Shown here: in pieces, positions 50,608-60,243 of the stretch
Layout of the letters: each line of letters begins with the position of its first letter
Position numbering within the stretch: position 1 is the first letter of the stretch
Source: Asticcacaulis sp. MM231
GTDB taxonomy: Bacteria; Pseudomonadota; Alphaproteobacteria; Caulobacterales; Caulobacteraceae
NCBI RefSeq assembly: GCF_964186625.1
Contig: NZ_OZ075108.1
Span: 1,674,001 to 1,738,000 of the forward strand
DNA length: 64,000 nt
Direction: 5' to 3'
The notes under the pieces: generated by a model
What the model saw: the letters and a program-made list of their open reading frames with translations, nothing else
What the model was told of the DNA's origin: nothing
Database searches by the model: none
Program-made: the position numbers and the translations under genes

Positions 50608-51075
50608 ATGCAGACCAAAGCAATTCTGGTGATGGGACTGGCTGCGGCCCTGACGGCCACCACCTTGAGCGGTTGCGCTGAAAGGGTGAGGGCGCCACGC
50701 GATCTTGGCACCTGTTACTTCATCGGCCACACCAACAAGGATGAGTACAAGTTCAACGTCGTCTCCAAGAATGAGCCTGACCTTGAACACTGCGCAGCGC
50801 GCCTTTACAATGTCCGTATGGACCTGTTGCGTACGGGAACTGCGGGCACCTTTACCGCCGGCAGCTATCAGGGCAATTTCCTGTTCCTCGATAACCACGA
50901 AATCCGTTATGCCCAGCGTTATGAGGGGCCGGCCTATCCGCTATTGGTCAAGGCGCCGGATGGCCGTCTGGTGGCGCCCGGTTCGGTCGTGCGCGAAGAG
51001 GACCTTCCTGACAAACAGGTAACGGTCGAGGTGCCCAAAAATCTGCCGAAAATGCCATCCGACGACAAGAAGTAA
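50608..51075 (+). CDS. hypothetical lipoprotein
   Basis: A 155-residue protein. MQTKAILVMGLAAALTATTL is followed by the lipobox LSGC, so it is probably lipid-anchored. The mature part has Cys residues in GTCYFIGHTNKDEY and EHCAARLYN and a tail rich in Lys/Pro. I know no family name. AGAGGA precedes the ATG. The 214-bp stretch from here to ssb shows no feature I can support; I looked for a LexA-type GTTC-N7-GTTC box and did not find one. Confidence 0.75.
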   Translation: MQTKAILVMGLAAALTATTLSGCAERVRAPRDLGTCYFIGHTNKDEYKFNVVSKNEPDLEHCAARLYNVRMDLLRTGTAGTFTAGSYQGNFLFLDNHEIRYAQRYEGPAYPLLVKAPDGRLVAPGSVVREEDLPDKQVTVEVPKNLPKMPSDDKK

Positions 51076-51289
51076 CTATCTGTGGAAACTGCCGGCTGCT
51101 AAAGCGGGCTTTGCGTTGGCGGCCCTTCACATGGGCGGCAGAAGGCTCTAGTGTTAACTATTCGAACTCGCTGACAGGCGTGCTTGATTCGTCATGAATC
51201 GGTCGTGTGAACAAATGGGCGCGCAAAGCGTCTGGGATATATCGATCGGCCCGTGATGGTGGTGCGGTCAAAGATAAGGAACGAAGACA

Positions 51290-51787
51290 ATGGCAGGCAG
51301 TGTCAATAAGGTCATTCTGGTAGGTAATCTCGGTAAGGACCCGGAAATCCGCACGCTCAATTCGGGCGACCGCGTCGCCAACCTGACGATCGCCACCTCG
51401 GAAACCTGGCGCGACAAGTCTTCGGGCGAGCGCAAGGAAAAGACGGAATGGCACCGCGTAGTGATCTTCAACGACAACCTGGCCAAGATCGCCGAGCAGT
51501 ATCTGCGCAAGGGTTCGTCGGTTTACCTCGAAGGCTCGCTGCAAACGCGCAAATGGACGGATCAGCAAGGCGTTGAGAAATACTCGACCGAAGTCGTGCT
51601 GCAAAAGTTCAATGGCAACCTGACGCTCCTGGGTGGTCGTGGTGACAGCGGCGGTGGCGCTTCCTCCAGCGGCGGCTATGATCAATACGAAGATTCCTAC
51701 GGTGGCGCACCGGCGTCTTCCGGTCCGAAGGCGTCCCCGGCCGGCGCTCCGCAAAACTTCGATCTCGACGACGAAATCCCGTTCTAA
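51290..51787 (+). CDS. ssb: single-stranded DNA-binding protein
   Basis: A 165-residue SSB. The OB fold spans residues 5-110 ([19 protein letters not shown], then [20 protein letters not shown] and [15 protein letters not shown]). A Gly/Ser/Ala-rich disordered tail follows and ends in the acidic tip DLDDEIPF, which recruits replication and repair proteins. AAGGAACG lies upstream of the ATG. It is followed by a 10-bp perfect hairpin and then gyrA. Confidence 0.96.
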   Translation: MAGSVNKVILVGNLGKDPEIRTLNSGDRVANLTIATSETWRDKSSGERKEKTEWHRVVIFNDNLAKIAEQYLRKGSSVYLEGSLQTRKWTDQQGVEKYSTEVVLQKFNGNLTLLGGRGDSGGGASSSGGYDQYEDSYGGAPASSGPKASPAGAPQNFDLDDEIPF

Positions 51788-51822
51788 GGCCAGACAGGTC
51801 TCCTAGTTACGCATTTCAACCC

Positions 51823-51854
51823 TCACCATTCCTGCACATGCGCTGGAATGGTGA
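51823..51854 (+). promoter_or_regulatory. 10-bp stem-loop between ssb and gyrA
   Basis: TCACCATTCC (51823-51832) and GGAATGGTGA (51845-51854) are perfectly complementary with a 12-nt loop, ending 21 bases before the gyrA ATG. With no T tract it could be a weak ssb terminator, an mRNA end or an element in the gyrA leader. Confidence 0.6.
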
Positions 51855-51875
51855 TGCACATAAGATATTGATTTC

Positions 51876-54680
51876 ATGAACGATACGACATCTGACGAGA
51901 GTTTAGGACCTGACGACCAGGCGCCCGGTCAAGGCTCCGGCGGGCAACCGCCGGCCGGTATCAGCTTTGTCACCATCGAGGATGAACTGAAGCGTTCCTA
52001 TCTCGATTACGCTATGAGCGTGATCGTGTCGCGGGCTCTGCCCGATGCGCGCGATGGCCTCAAGCCCGTTCACCGCCGCATTCTCTATTCCATGCACCAG
52101 TTGGGCATGCAGCCGTCGAAGTCCTATTCCAAGTGCGCCCGCGTCGTCGGTGACGTGCTCGGTCGTTTCCACCCTCACGGCGACGCCTCGGTCTATATGG
52201 CCCTGGTGCGTATGGCTCAACCGTTCTCAATGGGGCTGATGCTCATCGACGGCCAAGGCAATTTCGGTTCGGTCGATGGCGATATGCCGGCCTCCATGCG
52301 CTATACCGAGTGCCGCATGGCGACCTCGGCGGCGGCGCTTCTGGCCGATATCGAACAGGACACGGTCGACTTCCAGCCCAATTACGACGGCAAGGAAGAA
52401 GAACCGACCGTACTGCCGGCACGTATCCCGAACCTTCTGGTCAATGGTGCGGGCGGCATCGCCGTCGGCATGGCCACCAATATTCCGCCGCACAATCTCG
52501 GCGAAATCGTCGATGCCTGCGTCGCCATGCTCGACAATCCGGCGATCACGCTGGAAGAACTGCTCGATATCGTGCCGGGCCCGGATTACCCGACCGGTGG
52601 CGAAATTCTAGGCCGCACCGCGGCGCGCAACGCTCTGATGACCGGTCGTGGTTCGGTCGTGACGCGCGGCAAGGCGACGATCGAGACCCTGCGCAAGGAT
52701 CGCGAAGGCATCGTCATCACCGAGTTGCCTTATCAGGTGAACAAGGCAACCCTGACCGAATACATCGCGGACATGGTGCGCGAGAAGCGCATCGAGGGTA
52801 TTTCCGACATACGCGATGAAAGCGATCGTGACGGTATGCGGATGGTGATCGAACTGAAGCGTGAAGCTTCAGGCGACGTCATCCTCAACCAGCTTTATCG
52901 CTATACGGCCCTGCAAAGCAGCTTCGGCGTCAATATGCTGGCGCTCAACCATGGCCGTCCGCAGCAGATGGGGCTGCGTCAACTGCTCGACATCTTCCTT
53001 GAATTCCGCGAAGAGGTGGTGGTCCGCCGTACGCGTTTCGAACTGAACAAGGCGCGCGATCGCGGCCACGTGTTGGTTGGCTTGACCATTGCTGTCGCCA
53101 ACATCGATGAGGTCATCCATATCATCCGCTCGTCGGCCGATCCGGCGGAAGCGCGCGATCGCCTGACCCAGCGTGTCTGGCCGGCCGGCGATATGGCGCC
53201 GCTGATCGACCTGATCGCCGATCCGCGCTCGATCGTCATGGCCGATAGCTCCGTCCGTCTGACCGATGAACAGGCCCGTGCCATCCTGGCCCTGACCCTG
53301 TCACGCCTGACCGGCCTTGGCCGCGATGAAATTGGCACGGAAGCCCGCGCCCTGGCTGATGCCATCGCCGGCTATCTCGAAATCCTCGGTTCGCGTGAGC
53401 GTATCGTCGGTATTATCCGCGAAGAACTGCTTGAAGTGCGCGCACAGTTCGCTGTGCCGCGTCGCACCGCCATTCTCGATGGTGAAGGCGATATTGAGGA
53501 TGAAGACTTGATTCCGCGTGAGGAGATGGTCGTGACCGTGACGCACTCCGGCTACGTCAAGCGCACGGCGCTGGCAGCCTATCGTGAGCAGCATCGCGGC
53601 GGCAAGGGCCGCTCCGGCATGGCGATGAAGGATGAGGACGCGATCATTGGCGTCTATTCGGCCACTACTCACCAGCCGATGCTGTTCTTTTCCTCGACCG
53701 GAAAAGCTTACAAACTCAAGGTCTGGCGCCTGCCGCTTGGCAATCCGCAATCCAAGGGCAAGGCGTTCGTTAACCTGCTGCCGCTTGATAGCGGTGAGAC
53801 CATCACCAACATTCTGGCCCTGCCGGAGGATGAAGCCGCTTGGGAACGTCAGGACATCATCTTCGCCACCCGGTCGGGCGATATCCGCCGCAACAAGCTG
53901 AGCGATTTCGTCAACGTCAACCGCGCCGGCAAGATCGCCATGAAGCTGGAAGACGGCGACGCCATTGTCGGCGTGGCGGTCTGTAACGAAGATCAGGATG
54001 TGCTGCTGTCCACTGCGGGCGGTCGTTCGATCCGCTTTGCTGTCGATGAGGTTCGCGTCTTCAAGGGCCGCGATTCCACTGGGGTGCGCGGCGTGCGCCT
54101 GGCGGGTGAAGACACCGTGATTTCGATGGCCATCCTGCGCCGTGTCGATGCCACACCGGCAGAGCGCGCCGCCTATCTCAAATACGCGGCCCAGCAACGC
54201 GCGGCTCTGGCTAGTAGCGAAGAGGGCGATGATGCTGCCGTTGTCGCTGCGGAAGAGAGCGAAGACGAAGGCGAAGTCGGCGAGGCCAATCTGACGCCGG
54301 AACGTATTGCGGAACTGGCGGCCGCCGAAGAATTTATTCTGACTGTGGCTGACACCGGCTTTGGCAAGCGTACGTCTTCCTATGATTATCGTCGTACGGG
54401 TCGCGGGGGGCAAGGTATTGTAGCTATCGACCTCTCGAAGCGCGGTGGCAAGCTGGCGGCTTCCTTCCCGATCGATGCGACCGATGGTCTGTTGCTGGTG
54501 ACATCAGGCGGACAACTGATCCGTACCAACGTAACCACTGTCCGGATTGCCAGCCGGAACACCCAAGGCGTCACCATCTTCCGCACATCGGGTGGTGAGA
54601 AGGTCGTCTCGGTCGAGCGGATCGTTGACTCGGGCGATGATGAAGCCGATGAAGGCGCAGTGTCGGGCGAGCAAACCTGA
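51876..54680 (+). CDS. gyrA: DNA gyrase subunit A
   Basis: A 934-residue GyrA, the DNA-cleaving subunit that introduces negative supercoils with GyrB. The catalytic Tyr143 lies in SMRYTECRM, the winged-helix 5Y-CAP in residues 40-180, and the GyrA box in [12 protein letters not shown]. The C-terminal beta-pinwheel is interrupted by an acidic insert (about residues 780-820, [20 protein letters not shown]). A 25-residue Gly/Asp-rich N-terminal extension precedes [20 protein letters not shown]. In the quinolone-resistance region [19 protein letters not shown], Ala104 and Met108 stand where E. coli has Ser83 and Asp87. The ribosome site is weak. Confidence 0.97.
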   Translation: MNDTTSDESLGPDDQAPGQGSGGQPPAGISFVTIEDELKRSYLDYAMSVIVSRALPDARDGLKPVHRRILYSMHQLGMQPSKSYSKCARVVGDVLGRFHPHGDASVYMALVRMAQPFSMGLMLIDGQGNFGSVDGDMPASMRYTECRMATSAAALLADIEQDTVDFQPNYDGKEEEPTVLPARIPNLLVNGAGGIAVGMATNIPPHNLGEIVDACVAMLDNPAITLEELLDIVPGPDYPTGGEILGRTAARNALMTGRGSVVTRGKATIETLRKDREGIVITELPYQVNKATLTEYIADMVREKRIEGISDIRDESDRDGMRMVIELKREASGDVILNQLYRYTALQSSFGVNMLALNHGRPQQMGLRQLLDIFLEFREEVVVRRTRFELNKARDRGHVLVGLTIAVANIDEVIHIIRSSADPAEARDRLTQRVWPAGDMAPLIDLIADPRSIVMADSSVRLTDEQARAILALTLSRLTGLGRDEIGTEARALADAIAGYLEILGSRERIVGIIREELLEVRAQFAVPRRTAILDGEGDIEDEDLIPREEMVVTVTHSGYVKRTALAAYREQHRGGKGRSGMAMKDEDAIIGVYSATTHQPMLFFSSTGKAYKLKVWRLPLGNPQSKGKAFVNLLPLDSGETITNILALPEDEAAWERQDIIFATRSGDIRRNKLSDFVNVNRAGKIAMKLEDGDAIVGVAVCNEDQDVLLSTAGGRSIRFAVDEVRVFKGRDSTGVRGVRLAGEDTVISMAILRRVDATPAERAAYLKYAAQQRAALASSEEGDDAAVVAAEESEDEGEVGEANLTPERIAELAAAEEFILTVADTGFGKRTSSYDYRRTGRGGQGIVAIDLSKRGGKLAASFPIDATDGLLLVTSGGQLIRTNVTTVRIASRNTQGVTIFRTSGGEKVVSVERIVDSGDDEADEGAVSGEQT

Positions 54681-54701
54681 TCACGCTACCGCGGAGGGGC
54701 A

Positions 54702-55205
54702 ATGACTGTCGAAAGAACAGGCCAAAGAATAGGCCTCTATCCGGGTACGTTTGACCCGATCACCAATGGTCACAGCGACATTATCGGCCGGGCGGTCAAG
54801 CTGGTCGATAAGCTGGTGATCGGTGTGGCACGCAATATCGGCAAGTCACCGATGTTCACGATTGATGAGCGCGTCGATATGGTGCGTGAACAGGTGGCAC
54901 ATCTGGGGGATTGCGTCGAGGTCAGGCCGTTTGACAGCCTGCTGATGCATTTCGCGCAGGAGCTTGGCGCCGGCGTCATTATTCGCGGCTTGCGTGCCGT
55001 GGCGGATTTCGAGTACGAATTCCAGATGACAGCGATGAACCAACAGCTTAATCGTGAGATTGAGACGGTTTTTTTGATGGCTGATCCACGACACCAGGCA
55101 GTTGCCTCGCGTTTGGTCAAAGAAATAGCCCAATTGGGCGGCAGTATCGCGCCGTTTGTGGCCCCCAGCGTGGCGGAACGTTTGCTGGGCAAGGTCACAA
55201 GGTAA
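54702..55205 (+). CDS. coaD: phosphopantetheine adenylyltransferase
   Basis: A 167-residue nucleotidyltransferase making dephospho-CoA from 4'-phosphopantetheine and ATP. The ATP-binding T/H-x-G-H motif is in GLYPGTFDPITNGHSDII. Further signatures are GVIIRGLRAVADFEYEFQMT and SRLVKEIAQLGGSIAPFVAP. GGAGGGG precedes the ATG, 21 bases after the gyrA stop, so it is probably cotranscribed with gyrA and with the cyclophilin gene 18 bases downstream. Confidence 0.96.
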   Translation: MTVERTGQRIGLYPGTFDPITNGHSDIIGRAVKLVDKLVIGVARNIGKSPMFTIDERVDMVREQVAHLGDCVEVRPFDSLLMHFAQELGAGVIIRGLRAVADFEYEFQMTAMNQQLNREIETVFLMADPRHQAVASRLVKEIAQLGGSIAPFVAPSVAERLLGKVTR

Positions 55206-55223
55206 CTTAAACAGGAAGACTTG

Positions 55224-56104
55224 ATGTCAGTGTTGAAAAAGAAGACGCTCTGGGCGGGGGCGATAGCGGCTTTGATGGCAGCGACATCCGCGTTAGCACT
55301 TGATCCGGGCTATCGCGCGCCGGATGCCGACCACACCCTGGTGATCGATACCACCAAGGGACAGGTCATTGTTGAACTGTATCCCGCCATGGCGCCGCTG
55401 AGCGCTGAGCGTCTGATCACCCTGACGCGGCAGAAATTCTATGACGGCCTGATCTTCCACCGCGTTATCGAAGACTTCATGGCCCAGACCGGTGATCCGC
55501 AAGGCACCGGCATGGGAGGTTCCACCCTGCCGGATGTCAAGGGGGAGTTCACCATGCGCCATGACGCCAGCTTCCCGCTGACCGTGGCCGTGCGCCCCAA
55601 GGGCTCGCTGATCGGTTTTGTCGGCGCCTTACCGGTGCAAAGCCAGGTCAATGAACTTATGCCGCTTTCCAACGACGGCAAGGTGATGGCCTGGGGCCTC
55701 TATTGTCAGGGCGTACTCGGTATGGCGCGAGACAATTCGCCGGATTGGCCAACAGCCAGTTCTTCCTGATGCGCGGTGCTAATGCGGCTCTGGAAAAGCG
55801 CTATGCCCCGGTGGGCGTCATCATCTCTGGCCTCGATGTTGTGCGTAAGCTCAAGATCGGCGAACCGCCGGTTAATCCTGATAAGATGACGCGCGTCCGT
55901 ATGCTGTCGGATATTCCGGAAGCCGAGCGCCCGCAGGTCGAGATCATGGATACGGCCTCGTCACAGTTCCAGACCGTGCTTGACGCGGTGCGTAAGGACA
56001 AGGGCGCGGATTTCTCGGCCTGTGACGTCACGATCCCGTCAAAGATTCTCAATGCCCCGGCCGTCGCCACCGCTGAGACACCTGCGCCCCCTCCGGCCAA
56101 GTAG
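55224..56104 (+). pseudogene. periplasmic cyclophilin-type peptidyl-prolyl isomerase, frameshifted
   Basis: About 293 residues once corrected. The signal peptide MSVLKKKTLWAGAIAALMAA ends near ALA-LD; the cyclophilin core has IVELYPAMAPLSAERLITL, FYDGLIFHRVIEDFMAQTGD and, split by the shift, LGMARDNSPD / ANSQFFLMRG. At about 55746, GATTGGCC replaces the expected GATTCGGCC, one base missing; as read, the protein ends at 55769, while the rest (YAPVGVIISGLDVVRKLKIG, then a Pro/Ala tail) continues in another frame to 56104. ATG 55224 has AGGAAG 7 bases upstream. Third gene of the gyrA-coaD unit, closed by a strong bidirectional terminator. A read error is possible. Confidence 0.85.
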
Positions 56105-56123
56105 GTTTCGAACGTTCTACGTG

Positions 56124-56157
56124 AAAAAGCGCTGGTCTGCAGGCCAGCGCTTTTTTT
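56124..56157. terminator. bidirectional rho-independent terminator
   Basis: AGCGCTGG (56128-56135) pairs with CCAGCGCT (56144-56151), with A run before and seven T after. It serves the cyclophilin gene on plus and the phosphatase gene on minus, whose stop codon (56156-56158) lies at its edge. Confidence 0.9.
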
Positions 56158-57349
56158 ATGCAGGCACGGTGGCTGCCGCAGATTTTGGACCACGCCGACG
56201 ACGACGGCGGGTTTTCTTTTTTGCCATGGAAAGCAGAAGGCCTTCGCGCAGGCCACGATCGGCGACGCGCAGCCGTTGGCATGGCCACAGGCGTTGTACG
56301 GCCTCAAGTATAGCGGCGCCTGCCAGCACCAGATCGGCGCGATCCTTGCCGATGCACGGTTCCAGTTCACGACCGGCATGGCCCAGCGCGAGCAGGCGGG
56401 TAATGACGGTCTGGACTTGGTCGTGGCTCATCCACAGCCCGTCAACCTTTGAGCGGTCGTAACGTTCCAATCCCAGATGCATCCCTGCCAGTGACGTGAT
56501 CGCGCCGGAGGTGCCGATAATATAGGCTTCGCCGCAATCGAAATGGACACGCAGGGCTTCTGGCTCGGCGAAATCACGCACCTTTTGACTGACCTCATCG
56601 ACCATCGTTTCAAACCAGGCCGAGGTGTCACCGGATACCGGTTCAGGAAAACGCTCGGCCAGATTGACGACCCCAACCGGAATAGAAATCCAGTAACGCG
56701 GCTTTGGCTGTCGGGGCGCCATGCGCAGGGCGTTATTCTGAGCTAGTGCCTGTGCCTCGGCCAGGGCGACCCTGGGGCTTACATCGCCTGTCGGCTCAGG
56801 GCTCAGTTCCACCCAACTCAGTTCGGTCGAGCCGCCGCCGACATCCATCACAAGGGCGGCGCGCGCCAAAGGACTGACCTCACGGCCATCGAGCAGCGAA
56901 GCGCAACCCAGAACGGAGAGGTGCGCTTCTTCTTCGGGACTGATGATGGCGAGTTTGAGACCGGTTTCGCGTTCGACGCGCTTGATAAACTCAAGCCCAT
57001 TGGCGGCAATGCGACAGGCTTGCGTTGCCACGGCGCGAATCCGCGCCACACCGCGTTTCTCGATCTTTTCGGCGCAGATTTTCAACGCCTTCAGCGCGCG
57101 GTCCATAGCGCGTTCGTGCAATTCACCCGAATGCGCCAGGCCTTCGCCAAGACGGACAATTCGTGAAAAGGCCTCGACGATGCGAAATTGCGAATTATGC
57201 AGGGTGGCGATCATGAGTTGGCAATTGTTGGTGCCCAGATCGAGCGCAGCATACATCACCGTGGGCTCACCACGCGGCGCCTGGGGAGCGTTACGCTGAC
57301 CGCTGGCCGGCTGGCCGCGTCGGCGGTCTTTTGAGGGAGCCCGATACAT
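56156..57349 (-). CDS. Ppx/GppA family exopolyphosphatase
   Basis: A 397-residue actin-fold phosphatase degrading polyphosphate or pppGpp. Signatures: MYAALDLGTNNCQLMIA (phosphate-1 loop), FSRIVRLGEGL, AVATQACRIAANG, the EEAHLSVLG block, LVMDVGGGSTELSW (phosphate-2) and IGTSGAITSLAGMHL. The C-terminus is a basic tail KKKTRRRRRRGPK that could bind polyphosphate or RNA. The first 31 residues (RAPSKDRRRGQPASG) are a basic extension; a Met at residue 32 is an alternative start that would begin directly at the conserved fold. The 278 bp to hspQ hold only a small inverted repeat (TTTCAAC-x5-GTTGAAA near 57380). Confidence 0.88.
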   Translation of the reverse strand: MYRAPSKDRRRGQPASGQRNAPQAPRGEPTVMYAALDLGTNNCQLMIATLHNSQFRIVEAFSRIVRLGEGLAHSGELHERAMDRALKALKICAEKIEKRGVARIRAVATQACRIAANGLEFIKRVERETGLKLAIISPEEEAHLSVLGCASLLDGREVSPLARAALVMDVGGGSTELSWVELSPEPTGDVSPRVALAEAQALAQNNALRMAPRQPKPRYWISIPVGVVNLAERFPEPVSGDTSAWFETMVDEVSQKVRDFAEPEALRVHFDCGEAYIIGTSGAITSLAGMHLGLERYDRSKVDGLWMSHDQVQTVITRLLALGHAGRELEPCIGKDRADLVLAGAAILEAVQRLWPCQRLRVADRGLREGLLLSMAKKKTRRRRRRGPKSAAATVPA

Positions 57350-57627
57350 GGCTCATACCCCGCTTGATCCGTGAAGTCCGTTTCAACACCATGTTGAAAG
57401 CCAAGGCCTTTTGGCTTTGACAGGTCTTCTTTCCCGCGCACCTTATGGCGTGGAAGCGTCCATGCCAACCGCTAAATTACGCGCAAGTCAGGTCTGGCAG
57501 CAAATTCCCCTTAATCGTCTTTCGTGAAAATGCTCCTTATCTGACAACCAAGTGGGGAAGGGCGGTGCGTTTTTATATCGCTTCAGTCCATGATGGCGAC
57601 ATAAGAACGGAGGTTGCGAGTCGTACC

Positions 57628-57972
57628 ATGCCAGACCATTCATCAGATCAGCGGTCAGCCAAGTTCGATATCGGACAGGTGGTCAAGCACAACCTGTTTG
57701 AATTCCGCGGCGTCGTGTTCGATGTCGATCCGGAGTTTTCCAACACCGAAGAATGGTGGCAGGCCATACCTGAAAGTGTGCGCCCACAAAAGGATCAGCC
57801 CTTTTATCACCTGCTCGCCACCAATGGTGATAGCTGTTATGTGGCCTATGCCTCCGAAGGCAATCTGTGCGCCGACAACACCGGCCAGCCCCTTAGCCAT
57901 CCGCAAACACGCCTGATTTTCGAGCGATTCGAAAATGGCCGCTATTTGCCCAAGCAGCGCATGGCCAATTAA
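57628..57972 (+). CDS. hspQ: heat-shock protein HspQ
   Basis: A 114-residue hemimethylated-DNA-binding-type protein (YccV/HspQ). AKFDIGQVVKHNLFEFRGVV, FDVDPEFSNTEEWW, FYHLLATNGDSCYVAYASEG and NLCADNTGQPLSHP are the family's core blocks. In E. coli HspQ modulates Lon proteolysis and stability of mutant DnaA. ATG 57628 gives the family N-terminus; GGAGG lies 14 bases upstream, a long spacing. An open frame extends to 57445 but is not conserved. Confidence 0.88.
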   Translation: MPDHSSDQRSAKFDIGQVVKHNLFEFRGVVFDVDPEFSNTEEWWQAIPESVRPQKDQPFYHLLATNGDSCYVAYASEGNLCADNTGQPLSHPQTRLIFERFENGRYLPKQRMAN

Positions 57973-58094
57973 TCGGCCAGCGGATTTTATGAGCCCATTC
58001 AGTTCGGGTTCATGTCACGGTCATTAGTGTGGTGGATAAGGACATCAGTCCTCTGTATCTTCATGTAAATGTCACGCAAGTCGATGAAAAGACT

Positions 58095-58171
58095 TGGTGA
58101 GCGCGCTGGGACTCGAACCCAGGACCCTCTGATTAAAAGTCAGATGCTCTAGCCGGCTGAGCTACGCGCTC
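58095..58171 (-). tRNA. tRNA-Lys (TTT)
   Basis: A complete 77-nt cloverleaf on the minus strand: acceptor GAGCGCG with CGCGCTC, D arm with AGCTCAGCCGG, anticodon loop CTTTTAA giving TTT, T arm GGTTCGAGTCC, discriminator A and encoded CCA (58095-58097). Confidence 0.95.
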
Positions 58172-58241
58172 ATGAAGAAAGTCATACTTGACCCGCTTTG
58201 TAAAAGAGTGGATCAACGTGGGCTCTTCATAGAGGGGACTT

Positions 58242-58285
58242 TTCCTTTTCGCAAGCGCGAGGCGTTGAAAAGGAAGCTTTTTTTT
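58242..58285 (+). terminator. rho-independent terminator without assigned gene
   Basis: TTCCTTTTC (58242-58250) pairs with GAAAAGGAA (58267-58275), with an inner GC-rich hairpin, followed by eight T from 58278. Upstream on plus are only hspQ (ending 270 bases away) and the antisense of tRNA-Lys. It may end a long hspQ transcript or a small RNA from 58172-58285. The rest of the 448-bp gap holds nothing else I can support. Confidence 0.75.
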
Positions 58286-58420
58286 ATGTATTGTTTTTTT
58301 ATGGCCCGAATACGCTATAACGAGGCAAGAGCGGACCGAGGCACGCATGCGCTTTTGTCTATGTAGTATCGAGGGGGCAGTACGTGACGTCAATTAAGGC
58401 CGTAGAAATGAAGTTCCTAC

Positions 58421-59125
58421 GTGGAGTTCTGGCTGATGCTGGCCGCAGGAATTTTATTGTCTGGCTGCGCCTCCAAGCCCCATTACGATCCCAAGGGGTA
58501 TCCCGATGATTCGCGCAGGAGCAATCCGGATGAGCGCGCCCGCTCTGACGACCATCATGGCGTCCGCGCCAGCAACGAAGATCAGAGCAATAGCTGGGGT
58601 GATGCCGTCATGGCGCCGCTTGAAGATCTCAACTTGCGCAAGCAGGAGATTCCAGAAATTCTGACCCAGGCTGTGACCAAGCCCTACGACCTGTCCGGGC
58701 TTGATAATTGTACCGCTATAGCTGCGGAAGTGACGAAGCTGGATAGCCTGCTGGGGGCTGATTTCGATGAGCCACCGGAGCCAGCCGACACCCGTACCAT
58801 GCGTGAAAAAGGTGGTGAAGCCGCCGGCGACATGGCACGCGGTTCCGTGCGTAACGCCACGCGCGGCATTATCCCCTTCCGTGGACTGGTGCGTCAGATG
58901 ACAGGCGCCGAACGTCATCAGAAAGACATGGATCGTGCCATACAGGCAGGCAAGGTGCGTCGCGCCTATCTCAAGGGGGTAGGCATGAACAAGAACTGCG
59001 CGCCCCCGGCTGCGCCGTCATGGTTCGTGCCTCGCGTTTACACCGATACCTATATGGATGCTGCGAAACCCAAGCCTTTGCTTGTGCCGGAAAAGCCGCG
59101 TAAGCGTTCCAGCCGGAAGCATTAA
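58421..59125 (+). CDS. hypothetical lipoprotein (start uncertain, possible frameshift)
   Basis: A 234-residue protein with a lipobox, ILLSGC, after a hydrophobic stretch. The mature part is charged ([20 protein letters not shown]), then has [22 protein letters not shown], a [20 protein letters not shown] region and a basic tail [10 protein letters not shown]. From the GTG at 58421 the signal peptide lacks positive charge and has no ribosome site. An ATG at 58408, with AAGG upstream, starts MKFLR in another frame. Removing one G from the GG at 58421-58423 joins the two as [20 protein letters not shown], a textbook lipoprotein signal. A one-base insertion is therefore suspected. The stop overlaps the convergent tgt gene by 4 bases. 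Function unknown. Confidence 0.7.
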   Translation: MEFWLMLAAGILLSGCASKPHYDPKGYPDDSRRSNPDERARSDDHHGVRASNEDQSNSWGDAVMAPLEDLNLRKQEIPEILTQAVTKPYDLSGLDNCTAIAAEVTKLDSLLGADFDEPPEPADTRTMREKGGEAAGDMARGSVRNATRGIIPFRGLVRQMTGAERHQKDMDRAIQAGKVRRAYLKGVGMNKNCAPPAAPSWFVPRVYTDTYMDAAKPKPLLVPEKPRKRSSRKH

Positions 59126-60243
59126 ACCTCTTTGGTTTGCCAGCGACTAAGCAAATCGGCGCGCAAGATGTCGAACGTGCCGGTAATAATGGCGGCGCGT
59201 ATCCGAATCATCAGAGCCTGGAAGAAGGCGATGTTGTGCCAGGACAACAGCATCTGGCCGAGAATCTCTTCCGATTTCACCAGATGGTGCAGGTAGGCTT
59301 TGGAATAGTCGCGGCTGGCTGGGCAATCGCTTGTCGCATCGAGCGGCGTGTCGTCCCCGGCGAAGCGCGCGTTTTTCATATTGAGCGGACCGTCCCAGGT
59401 CCACACCTGACCGTGACGGCCGGATCGTGTGGGCAGGACACAATCGAACATGTCGACGCCGCGCGCCACGCCTTCTAGCAGGTCAATAGGTTTGCCAACC
59501 CCCATGAGGTAACGCGGGCGTTCCCAAGGCAGGATAGTCGCGCAGAAATCGAGCGTATCACACATGGCTTTATGGCCTTCGCCCACGGCCAGGCCGCCGA
59601 TAGCATAGCCGTCAAAGCCGATATCTAGCAAACGTTCGGTTGATTCCCGGCGCAGGTGCTCAAAGGTTGAGCCCTGCTGGATACCAAAAAGAGCTTGGCT
59701 GTCGCGGGTGCCGAAGGCGTATTTTGACCGCACGCCCCACCGCGCCGAAAGTTGCAGCGCCTGCTGCGCACGCTTTTCGTCAGCCGGATAGGAGACGCAT
59801 TCGTCGAGTTGCATCACGATATCTGAGCCGAGCAGATCGGCCTGAATTTCGATGGACCTTTCCGGCGAAAGGACGTGCTTCGAGCCGTCAATATGGCTCT
59901 GGAAAGTCACAGCGTCTTCCTTGACCTTGGAAATCTTGGACAGGCTCATCACCTGAAAACCGCCGCTGTCGGTCAGGATCGGACCATCCCAGCCCATGAA
60001 TTTATGCAGGCCGCCAAGACGCGATATCCGTTCGGCTGTCGGTCGCAGCATCAGGTGATAGGTGTTGCCGAGGATGATCTTGGCATTGGCCTGCTTCACC
60101 ATGTCGAGCGTCAGCGCCTTGACGGTGGCGGCGGTGCCGACGGGCATAAAGATCGGCGTCGGGATATCACCGCGCGGTGTCTTCAGGACACCGGTACGCG
60201 CCTGACCTTGAGAGGCTTTAATTTCGAAGGGAAAAGTGCTCAT
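59122..60243 (-). CDS. tgt: tRNA-guanine transglycosylase
   Basis: A 373-residue TIM-barrel enzyme replacing G34 with preQ1 in queuosine tRNAs. General-acid/base Asp92 is in [13 protein letters not shown], the nucleophile Asp in [16 protein letters not shown], and substrate loops in [16 protein letters not shown]. The structural zinc site is unusual: where the family has C-x-C-x2-C and a distal His, this protein reads [10 protein letters not shown], keeping only the middle Cys (Cys307) and His336. The flanking [20 protein letters not shown] is intact. It overlaps queA by 4 bases, forming a queuosine operon. Confidence 0.95.
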   Translation of the reverse strand: MSTFPFEIKASQGQARTGVLKTPRGDIPTPIFMPVGTAATVKALTLDMVKQANAKIILGNTYHLMLRPTAERISRLGGLHKFMGWDGPILTDSGGFQVMSLSKISKVKEDAVTFQSHIDGSKHVLSPERSIEIQADLLGSDIVMQLDECVSYPADEKRAQQALQLSARWGVRSKYAFGTRDSQALFGIQQGSTFEHLRRESTERLLDIGFDGYAIGGLAVGEGHKAMCDTLDFCATILPWERPRYLMGVGKPIDLLEGVARGVDMFDCVLPTRSGRHGQVWTWDGPLNMKNARFAGDDTPLDATSDCPASRDYSKAYLHHLVKSEEILGQMLLSWHNIAFFQALMIRIRAAIITGTFDILRADLLSRWQTKEV

